Source: a virus. From it: 31,271 nt of DNA. How positions within the stretch are numbered: position 1 is the stretch's first letter; the number at the start of each line of letters is the position of its first letter. The notes beneath the pieces are model-generated. The model did not search any database, was not told the origin of the DNA, and saw only the letters and a program-made list of their open reading frames with translations. A program made the position numbers and the translations under genes. Of this stretch, positions 15,428 to 21,247 are shown in pieces. The stretch lies in IMG/VR virus record IMGVR_UViG_3300046004_000751, positions 1 to 31,271 of that record. One strand, given 5' to 3'.

Positions 15428-15829
15428 ATGAGTGAATTTACTAAACCGCCAGAAGTCCAGTCAGACCCGTTTGACCGCAGGGATAGCCGCGTATCTACCC
15501 AGTGGGTGCGCGATGCTTTTGCTGACCAATCGGAGAAGATTGACACGTTAACAACCAAGGTGGATGCGCTGCATAGCACCGTGACCGAATCTGTGCCGAA
15601 CAGCGACTTTAAGGCACACCACGACACCCATGCAATGCTGGCTAGGCGTGAAGAAGCATCCAACGAGCGTAAAAAGTTTTGGCGCTCTTTCCGTGATGAC
15701 ATTATGAAAAAAGGCTTAACAGCAGCCGTTGTTTTTATTGCGGCATTGTTTGCGCTTGGTAGTCAGGCCAAGTTCAAAGAATGGGTAAACGATGCGGTGA
15801 GCACAGCCCCAGTGGAGACTAAAAAATGA
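15428..15829 (+). CDS. Coiled-coil protein with C-terminal membrane span
   Basis: This 133-aa protein has a polar N-terminus, a predicted coiled coil (FADQSEKIDTLTTKVDALHS) and a basic patch (ARREEASNERKKFWRSFRDD). A single membrane span lies at about residues 97-114 (LTAAVVFIAALFALGSQA), and the tail is short. The layout resembles small holin-associated or holin-like phage membrane proteins. No catalytic motif is seen. Its stop overlaps the next ATG by 4 bp (ATGA), the first of a chain of coupled junctions in this cassette. It could be a holin, an antiholin or an anchor. Confidence 0.72.
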   Translation: MSEFTKPPEVQSDPFDRRDSRVSTQWVRDAFADQSEKIDTLTTKVDALHSTVTESVPNSDFKAHHDTHAMLARREEASNERKKFWRSFRDDIMKKGLTAAVVFIAALFALGSQAKFKEWVNDAVSTAPVETKK

Positions 15830-16266
15830 ACCACGCAACCCTCATGATTCGCATAGGTGGCTGGCTTAGCTTCGCTTGTACGCTGGTGTTTGGCGCGGTG
15901 TTGTTCATCACGTTTGACAGCGACCCGCCATTCTCGCCTGCTGATGGCGTGACCACGATTAGCAACCAAAACGGCGCAAAGGTGCTGGTTGAGAGCCGAG
16001 GCTTTGCAGGTAAAGATACCAGCGAGATGACCATCTACCGGACGTTCTACCACAAGAGTGATGCCGTTCACCATGTGGTTGCCGTTGAAGGCGGTGTGGT
16101 GATTAACCAAAAAACCGACTACGTGGTGCTGCGCTCGTTTGTCCTGCCTGCCCACGTAACTGGCTCTTGGTGCAGTACCGCGACGATTTACTGGCGACCC
16201 ATGCTGTCGCTCAAGCAGCACAGCTTCGCGTTACCCGACCTTTGTTTCGAGGTGCCCCATGATTAA
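15826..16266 (+). CDS. Membrane-anchored protein with external domain
   Basis: The 146-aa protein has one N-terminal span (WLSFACTLVFGAVLFITF, residues 13-30). A beta-rich domain of about 115 residues should lie in the periplasm (NQNGAKVLVESRGFAGKDTS, HHVVAVEGGVVINQKTDYVV), with two Cys (CSTATIYW and DLCFEV) that could form a disulfide there. It overlaps the gene before by 4 bp and the solute-binding protein gene after by 8 bp. The topology, inner-membrane anchor plus periplasmic domain, would suit an unusual spanin or an inhibitor of periplasmic enzymes, but there is no sequence evidence for either. Confidence 0.72.
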   Translation: MNHATLMIRIGGWLSFACTLVFGAVLFITFDSDPPFSPADGVTTISNQNGAKVLVESRGFAGKDTSEMTIYRTFYHKSDAVHHVVAVEGGVVINQKTDYVVLRSFVLPAHVTGSWCSTATIYWRPMLSLKQHSFALPDLCFEVPHD

Positions 16267-17017
16267 GTACATCCTAGCTTTGGCTTTGGCTATGCCTGCT
16301 TACGGACAGACCGTGAAGATGGTCACGGAAGATTTCCCCCCGTTTCAAACGCTCAATAACGGCAATATGCAAGGGCCGATGTACAGCATCATGCGCTCGA
16401 TTTGCTTGGAAGCCAACTTGCAATGCAGGTTTGAAATGCTGCCTTGGAAAGACGCTTACCGCAAAGCAGTTTCAGGCGAAGCCGATGTGGTGTTTAGCAT
16501 CTTGCTTGAAGTACCAGAGCGTAGAGAGTTTTTCTACCTGTCTCCGTCTATCGTAAACACCAGCTACAGCTTCTTTGTGCCTAGCCGTAGCAAGTGGGTG
16601 TACTCCGGTTTGCAGAGTCTGGACGGGATGATCCTCGGTGCCTATGGCCCAAGCGGTACATCTATCGTTGCACAAGAGGTCGTGACAAGTCGTGCGGTAC
16701 AGGGCTTTGAGCCTACGACGCTGATTATCGAGCCGAGCATTGTCGATAGCTTTCAGCAACTGATTATCGGCAAGTACGGCGTTAACGGTGCGATTGTTGT
16801 AAACAAGGATGTTGGCATAGCACTACTCAAAAAGCATTCGATCTTCGGCCCGAAAGTGGCCGGTGACATCAAGCAGATTACTTATGGCTTTGGCGTGTCT
16901 AAGAAGGCAAGTCGTAGTGACCTCTACCCGCGTTTGGTTGACGCGCTACGGCGCTTGCAACTGCGCGGTGAAGTGCTGGACACCTTGCGCTTTTACGGGC
17001 TAAAGGCGGCACCGTGA
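16259..17017 (+). CDS. Periplasmic solute-binding protein (SBP_bac_3-like), phage-encoded
   Basis: This 252-aa protein matches family 3 solute-binding proteins of ABC transporters, which bind amino acids or related small polar molecules in the periplasm. A short signal peptide (MIKYILALALAMPAYGQ) precedes the typical opening MVTEDFPPFQTLNNGN. QGPMYSIMRSICLEANLQC, FEMLPWKDAYRKAVSGEADV and SILLEVPERREFFYLSPSI follow. The C-terminal lobe has AYGPSGTSIVAQEV, then ITYGFGVSKKAS and a closing helix (LYPRLVDALRRLQLRGEV). The length is normal for the family and no damage is visible. No permease or ATPase gene is present. It is locked by overlaps between the membrane-anchored gene (8 bp) and the 51-aa gene (4 bp), so it belongs to the lysis cassette. 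Ligand unknown. Confidence 0.85.
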   Translation: MIKYILALALAMPAYGQTVKMVTEDFPPFQTLNNGNMQGPMYSIMRSICLEANLQCRFEMLPWKDAYRKAVSGEADVVFSILLEVPERREFFYLSPSIVNTSYSFFVPSRSKWVYSGLQSLDGMILGAYGPSGTSIVAQEVVTSRAVQGFEPTTLIIEPSIVDSFQQLIIGKYGVNGAIVVNKDVGIALLKKHSIFGPKVAGDIKQITYGFGVSKKASRSDLYPRLVDALRRLQLRGEVLDTLRFYGLKAAP

Positions 17018-17169
17018 CTATCGACACCGTACCAATGCCCCTCACCGATGCCGAAATTGCCGGGTTACTGGCAGACATTGAAAAAGATGAACTGGGCGAA
17101 CCCACGCTAAGTGCGGAAGAACTCAAAGACTGGCTTTCAGGAACTAACGGACACAAGGGAACTTTATGA
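17014..17169 (+). CDS. 51-aa acidic protein coupled to the endolysin
   Basis: The start is a GTG that overlaps the preceding stop as GTGA, and its own stop overlaps the endolysin start as ATGA, so the frame fits exactly between two certain genes. The product is acidic and probably helical, with LTDAEIAGLLADIEKDELG and LSAEELKDWLSG. No membrane segment or known family is visible. The double 4-bp overlap is the main evidence that it is real. Confidence 0.7.
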   Translation: MTIDTVPMPLTDAEIAGLLADIEKDELGEPTLSAEELKDWLSGTNGHKGTL

Positions 17170-17651
17170 ACTACGACCAAGCGTATGACCTGCTAATTAA
17201 ACATGAGGGCGGCTTTAGCAACCATCCCGATGACAAGGGCGGTGCAACGATGTGGGGTGTGACTGAGCAGGTTGCCCGTCAGAACGGCTATACCGGCCCG
17301 ATGAAAGACCTTAGCCAACCGTTCGCAAAAATCATCTATCGCAAGCTGTACTGGGATGCGGTGAGTGCCGATCAACTGCCTGATGAAGTGCGCTACTCCG
17401 TGTTTGATGCCGCGGTGAATAGCGGCACTGGTCGCGCAATCAAGTGGCTACAACAGGCCGTTGGTGAGACACAGGACGGTGTGATTGGCTCTGTAACGCT
17501 ACGGGCGGTGCGTCAAGCCATCCCCAGCATTACCGCCGCAAGCATTAACGGCAATCGTTTGCTGTTTCTGACAAACCAACCTAACTGGCCTGCCTTCGGT
17601 AAAGGCTGGTCACGTCGCATTGCATCTAATTTAACTGGGAGTTTGGTATGA
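17166..17651 (+). CDS. Endolysin, GH108-type N-acetylmuramidase
   Basis: This enzyme cuts the glycan backbone of peptidoglycan. The 161-aa protein starts YDQAYDLLIKHEGGFSNHP, with Glu14 in the Glu-Gly-Gly motif as the expected catalytic acid. DDKGGATMWGVTEQVARQNG, IYRKLYWDAV, YSVFDAAVNSGTGRAIKWLQ and DGVIGSVTLRAV follow, the typical order of GH108 plus its peptidoglycan-binding C-terminal part. There is no signal peptide or N-terminal membrane anchor, so it should be released by a holin. It overlaps by 4 bp with genes on both sides. Confidence 0.93.
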   Translation: MNYDQAYDLLIKHEGGFSNHPDDKGGATMWGVTEQVARQNGYTGPMKDLSQPFAKIIYRKLYWDAVSADQLPDEVRYSVFDAAVNSGTGRAIKWLQQAVGETQDGVIGSVTLRAVRQAIPSITAASINGNRLLFLTNQPNWPAFGKGWSRRIASNLTGSLV

Positions 17652-18511
17652 CTTTTAAAGTCGGGATTGTTTTGTCGGGTGGTGGCGCTAAGGGCGCTTT
17701 TGAAGTGGGCGCATTGTCGGTGCTAATACCGTACTTGCGTGCCAATGATATGCAGCTTTGCGCTATTGCCGGTACGTCGATTGGTGCCTTCAATGGTGCC
17801 TTTGTTGCTGCGAACCAGTTTGCTGAGCTGAAAGAGATTTGGCACGGCTGGGACAACCACAACTGCGCATTAACCGAATCGGGCTTCCTTGGCCCGCTGT
17901 TCTCACTGGCGGTACGGGGCTATATGTACCGTACTCCGTACTCGTTCTTGAAAGAGAATTTAGACGTAGAGAAGATGATGGGTAGCCGCATTAAGTACAT
18001 CAATACCGCCGTGCGCTTAGGCGATGGTCAGATGTACATCGGTGGTAACACCAAACCAAAATCAGATGACCTCGCTCTGCGTGAGATTCTGGCTTCTATG
18101 GCTCCTGCACCTGTTACGCCTGCGGTAACTATCAACGGCGAAGAATATGTAGATGGTGGCTTTCGAGATACCGTGCCTACCCGCGCACTGGTGGACAACT
18201 GCGGAGAACGACTAGACCGTGTGTTTGTGATTTCCGTAAATCCCAAAGAGCGCATCTGGAATCCAGCGGTAACTATGGGCGGCACATCTTCGCTGCTTGA
18301 CCGCGTGCAATTTGCCTTTAACGACATCCTTTGGGACGAGGCGCTACGCAACGATCTGGAGTGGGGTCAGCAATATTTCCCCAAGGATGGCTCTTATGTC
18401 GTGGTCTATCCCGAAGTGGCTCACACCACCGGCGCTAACTTCTCCAAGGTACGGATCAGCGCTGCCTATGCCCACGGCGTTGAAGTGATGGCCGGAATGC
18501 TACGGGGCTGA
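17648..18511 (+). CDS. Patatin-like phospholipase
   Basis: This is a 287-aa Ser-Asp acyl hydrolase of the patatin family, which cleaves fatty acids from phospholipids. All key elements are present: oxyanion-hole loop GGGAKG (residues 11-16), nucleophile elbow GTSIG with Ser44, the SMAPAPVTPAV segment (150-160) and the Asp-Gly-Gly dyad with Asp169. It has no signal peptide, so it would act on the inner membrane from the cytoplasm, or reach the outer membrane after holin action. It overlaps the endolysin gene by 4 bp (ATGA) and is followed closely by the 56-aa gene and a holin-like gene. No cysteine-rich or spanin-like pair is seen, and an envelope-disrupting lysis role is a reasonable inference. 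Confidence 0.92.
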   Translation: MTFKVGIVLSGGGAKGAFEVGALSVLIPYLRANDMQLCAIAGTSIGAFNGAFVAANQFAELKEIWHGWDNHNCALTESGFLGPLFSLAVRGYMYRTPYSFLKENLDVEKMMGSRIKYINTAVRLGDGQMYIGGNTKPKSDDLALREILASMAPAPVTPAVTINGEEYVDGGFRDTVPTRALVDNCGERLDRVFVISVNPKERIWNPAVTMGGTSSLLDRVQFAFNDILWDEALRNDLEWGQQYFPKDGSYVVVYPEVAHTTGANFSKVRISAAYAHGVEVMAGMLRG

Positions 18512-18512
18512 T

Positions 18513-18683
18513 ATGGACAAGCACACGATTGTGATTGATGCAAAGCTGGAGTTTGAAGTCGAGGCTAACCACGAGGTTGTGGCTACGAGTCAAGCATTGA
18601 TCTGGCTTTGCGATGCACTGACCAAAAGCGGGGATTCCCCGCTGAAGGCAGCAGGTTTTAACTTAGGCAACAAACAGGAGTAA
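18513..18683 (+). CDS. 56-aa protein between lipase and holin
   Basis: The frame starts 1 nt after the lipase stop and ends 3 nt before the holin-like gene, filling the gap exactly. The product has an N-terminal beta-like stretch (KHTIVIDAKLEFEVEANHEV), a helix (SQALIWLCDALTKSG) and a polar tail. The end of this gene contains the AGGAG ribosome site for the next gene. No family is recognised. Confidence 0.66.
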   Translation: MDKHTIVIDAKLEFEVEANHEVVATSQALIWLCDALTKSGDSPLKAAGFNLGNKQE

Positions 18684-18686
18684 ATC

Positions 18687-19205
18687 ATGGATATGTCATT
18701 TTTAAAGAGCTTTGCGCCCTTAATCGGTACTGCACTCGCTGGTCCTCTTGGTGCTGCTGCTGCATCCTTTGTGGCTGACAAACTGAACATTGAGAACAAG
18801 ACGGTGGAGGCGGTATCGAGTGCGCTGTCTGCAAGCAAACTCAACCCTGAACAGATCGCTGGCATTCGTGCCGCTGAGATGGAGTTCCAGAAGTTTTGTG
18901 AGCAAAACAAGATTGACCTTGCACGACTGGAAGTGGACAACGTGAAGTCTGCACGCGATATGCAGATTGCCAACAAGAGCAAGACGCCTGAGATTCTGTC
19001 CTTCGTTATCACGATTGGCTTCTTCGGGATTCTGGCTTATATGCTGACGATGGAAGCCAAACCCGGTGATGCCTTGCTCATCATGCTTGGCTCGTTAGGC
19101 ACTGCTTGGGCTGCTGTCTGTAACTTCTGGTTTGGTTCAACTAACGGCTCTGCCCGTAAGACTGACCTGCTGGCTCAGGCGCAACCTATCAGTGAAGCCA
19201 AATAA
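18687..19205 (+). CDS. Holin-like membrane protein (3TM type)
   Basis: This 172-aa protein probably forms the timed membrane lesion that releases the endolysin. An N-terminal hydrophobic Ala/Gly-rich stretch (APLIGTALAGPLGAAAASFV) is followed by a charged helical middle (AEMEFQKFCEQNKIDLARL) and two membrane spans (ILSFVITIGFFGILAYML and ALLIMLGSLGTAWAAVCNFW). The chain then runs FGSTNGSARKTDLL. Order and length resemble the three-span holin family (Holin_3TMs type), including the Asn/Lys-rich loop before the spans. AGGAG lies 5 nt before the ATG. The call is by architecture and position beside the endolysin and lipase. Confidence 0.82.
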   Translation: MDMSFLKSFAPLIGTALAGPLGAAAASFVADKLNIENKTVEAVSSALSASKLNPEQIAGIRAAEMEFQKFCEQNKIDLARLEVDNVKSARDMQIANKSKTPEILSFVITIGFFGILAYMLTMEAKPGDALLIMLGSLGTAWAAVCNFWFGSTNGSARKTDLLAQAQPISEAK

Positions 19206-19207
19206 TC

Positions 19208-19729
19208 ATGTATAAAAACCAGCGATTTGTTGACACGTTGCCAGTCATATGTACAAAAAAGGCGATTATTTGTGCATATGGTTTGCTTCTGTCCCTTAGC
19301 TGCACAGCGGCTACGTTCCACGGCATTGTCACTAAGGTGCAAGACGGTGACACCCTGACGCTGACCTCGGGCAAGACGATTCACAAGGTTCGCCTTGAGA
19401 GTATTGATGCGCCGGAGTTAAAGCAGTTCTATGGCTATGCGTCACGCAACTCATTGTCGCAACTGACACTGAATAAGAAAGCCACTACTGTTTGTTCTAC
19501 CAAAGACATTTACAAGCGGGATGTATGCACCGTACTGGTGGACAAGATAGACATCAATGCGCTGCAAGTAGAGCGCGGCATGGCGTGGGCTTACCTGCGC
19601 TATGCACCTAAAGGAACGCCGCTAAAGGGCATACAGGACAAGGCGCGTGAATCGAAGCTAGGGTTGTGGTCTGAAGCTGAACCCGAGGCACCTTGGGACT
19701 TTAGACGCGCTGTGAAAGCGGCGGATTGA
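19208..19729 (+). CDS. Exported thermonuclease-like nuclease (SNase family)
   Basis: This is a 173-aa Ca-dependent nuclease of the staphylococcal nuclease family. A hydrophobic segment (AIICAYGLLLSLSCTAATF, residues 19-37) acts as signal peptide or anchor, and its basic N-terminus is unusually long. The active-site set is complete: Asp48 in DGDTLTL, Arg62, Asp67 and Glu70 in VRLESIDAPE, and Arg104 in KRD. The spacings Asp48-Arg62-Asp67-Glu70 equal those of Asp21-Arg35-Asp40-Glu43 in the classical enzyme, whereas the loop to the second Arg is shorter. The start is 2 bp after the holin-like stop. It would act in the periplasm or outside the cell, for example on host DNA released at lysis. Confidence 0.88.
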   Translation: MYKNQRFVDTLPVICTKKAIICAYGLLLSLSCTAATFHGIVTKVQDGDTLTLTSGKTIHKVRLESIDAPELKQFYGYASRNSLSQLTLNKKATTVCSTKDIYKRDVCTVLVDKIDINALQVERGMAWAYLRYAPKGTPLKGIQDKARESKLGLWSEAEPEAPWDFRRAVKAAD

Positions 19730-19736
19730 GCCAATT

Positions 19737-19768
19737 AAAAAGCCCTTGGAGGTACGAACTCCAAAGGC
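19737..19768 (-). terminator. Leftward rho-independent terminator
   Basis: Read on the minus strand, GCCTTTGGAG pairs with CTCCAAGGGC (one G-U pair) around a 7-nt loop and is followed by TTTTT (complement of A at 19737-19741). On the + strand the same position is a C-A mismatch and no T-run follows, so the element is suited only to stopping leftward RNA. Confidence 0.72.
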
Positions 19769-19822
19769 CTTAGTACTGACACCAACACTGTCAATTCTAC
19801 TACTTTTCTTTTGGAGTTTTTC

Positions 19823-20956
19823 ATGTCACAGATTCTTATTAAGTACAGCCTTGTTACCGAAACCCCTGTATCTTTGGTTAAAGGTGAGTTAGCTTACTCA
19901 CAACTCAGCGGTAATCTGTATATTGGTTCTGACTCGGGCGTACCCCAGCTTATTGGCGGTGCTGATCTGGTCGCAAAATTCGGCGTTGTCGATGGTGCAG
20001 TTACCCAGTTAAAAATCGACGTTGATGCTGCGGAAGTCGAAATTCAGACGCTGATTAATTCAGTTCTAGGCGCAGGTGGCGTGGTTGAGCGCCTCGTCAG
20101 TCTTGAGACTGCCCGCGACGATCATGAGTCACGTATCACCGACAACACAGGCCGTATCAATGGCGTTGAATCTGCCTACCTAGCGGCTGATGCTGTTTTG
20201 GGTGTGCGTATTGATGGCGTAAGCGCAGAGATTGCCAATTTGCAGACGCAAGTAGGCACTGGCCTGACTGACCGCGTTAAAACGCTGGAAGATTCCCAGT
20301 TAGTACAAGACGGCCTTATTACTGATGTCATTGCTGAGTCTGCCGCAGCAACTGCCTTGCTCAACGGCGGTAAGCCCACTTTCAGCGATCTTACCGTCAC
20401 TGGCAAGCTTATCGTTAATGGTGGCGTTACCAGCATTGAGTCTACCGTTGTCACCATCAAAGACCCGGTTATCTCCTTGGGTGACGCTACGGCTTTGGTC
20501 AACGATGGCATGGATCGTGGTGTCGAGTTTAAACACTTCGACTCCAATGCGGGTGCCATTAAGACCGGCTTCTTTGGTATGGACGGGGTAGATAAGAAAT
20601 TCCGATTCATCCCCGATGCCGAGATGAACTCTGGCGATAACGTCTACACCGGCGACACTGGCATCATCGTCGGCAACATCGAGGGTACAGCAACCAAGCT
20701 GGCTGCTGAATTCGAGTTCAAAGTGTCAGGCGATGCTATAGGTCAAGTGAATGTGGACGGTGGCAGTAACGTCAACATGAGCGTTGCTGTGACCGGCTAT
20801 AGCGATGCTATCGCTGATGGCTTGGTTCGCCGTGATGGGGCTGGTAACGCTAAGTTTGCGATTATCGAAACCTTCGGTCAATCAATCTTCGGTGGCGGTG
20901 CTGACTTCAAAGGTAAAGAGTTGGTCGATGCGGTCATCAATGGCGGTGAGTTCTAA
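19823..20956 (+). CDS. Tail fibre/structural protein with cyanophage-like module
   Basis: I chose ATG 19823 (377 aa): TTGGAG lies 6 nt upstream, whereas the longer frame would start at the TTG inside that ribosome site. The first 45 residues form a small attachment domain (SLVKGELAYSQLSGNLYIGS, then GVPQLIGG) also found in the next gene. A coiled-coil stretch follows (ESAYLAADAVLG, EIANLQTQVGTG). The C-terminal part has TGKLIVNGGVTSIESTVVTI, KDPVISLGDATALV, DGMDRGVEFKHF, GFFGMDGVDKKFRFIPDA and VGNIEGTATKL. I associate this motif series with structural or fibre proteins of cyanophages and aquatic phages. It probably forms a tail-fibre or collar appendage. Confidence 0.78.
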   Translation: MSQILIKYSLVTETPVSLVKGELAYSQLSGNLYIGSDSGVPQLIGGADLVAKFGVVDGAVTQLKIDVDAAEVEIQTLINSVLGAGGVVERLVSLETARDDHESRITDNTGRINGVESAYLAADAVLGVRIDGVSAEIANLQTQVGTGLTDRVKTLEDSQLVQDGLITDVIAESAAATALLNGGKPTFSDLTVTGKLIVNGGVTSIESTVVTIKDPVISLGDATALVNDGMDRGVEFKHFDSNAGAIKTGFFGMDGVDKKFRFIPDAEMNSGDNVYTGDTGIIVGNIEGTATKLAAEFEFKVSGDAIGQVNVDGGSNVNMSVAVTGYSDAIADGLVRRDGAGNAKFAIIETFGQSIFGGGADFKGKELVDAVINGGEF

Positions 20957-20966
20957 GTAACGTAGC

Positions 20967-20992
20967 AAGGGGGTGGGGCAACTCACCCCCTT
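20967..20992 (+). other. Perfect 9-bp GC-rich hairpin upstream of the small TM fibre gene
   Basis: AAGGGGGTG (20967-20975) pairs exactly with CACCCCCTT (20984-20992) around an 8-nt loop. It begins 11 nt after the fibre stop and ends 6 nt before ATG 20999. The only purine-rich ribosome-site-like sequence of that gene lies inside the hairpin. No T-run follows, so it may control translation rather than end transcription. Confidence 0.55.
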
Positions 20993-20998
20993 CTTACC

Positions 20999-21247
20999 AT
21001 GAGCAATCAAATCATTCTCAAACACTCCGGTGTGCCCTACAAGGTGCCTAAGTATCTTGCGCTGGGCGAGTTAGCTGTCAATGCCGAAGACGGCGTGATC
21101 TTCTTTCGCTCTCCCTCTGGTGAGATGCACCAGATTAAATCCCTACAGCCCAACCTCATGGATGGTGTCAACCGCTGGCTGGTGTTCTTTCTGGCGATTT
21201 TCTGGCTGTCGGCTACTGCGGTACTGTTTATTAAGGCTTTGGTATGA
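20999..21247 (+). CDS. Small protein: fibre-attachment domain fused to a membrane span
   Basis: The 82-aa product joins two parts. Residues 1-48 (NQIILKHSGVPYKVPKYLAL, GELAVNAEDGVIFFRSPSGE) match the N-terminal domain of the preceding fibre protein, a domain often found at the base of phage fibres. Residues 58-80 form one membrane span (NRWLVFFLAIFWLSATAVLF, then IKAL). Its stop overlaps the nozzle gene as ATGA. Membrane anchoring of a fibre-type domain is odd: it could be an assembly factor, a tail-channel peptide or a superinfection-related protein. Function unknown. Confidence 0.74.
   Translation: MSNQIILKHSGVPYKVPKYLALGELAVNAEDGVIFFRSPSGEMHQIKSLQPNLMDGVNRWLVFFLAIFWLSATAVLFIKALV

Noticed and set aside
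19748-19762. T-arm-like stem-loop suggesting a tRNA
   Set aside because: The loop lacks the TTC-purine-A pattern, and no acceptor, D or anticodon arm can be built. The element fits a leftward terminator.
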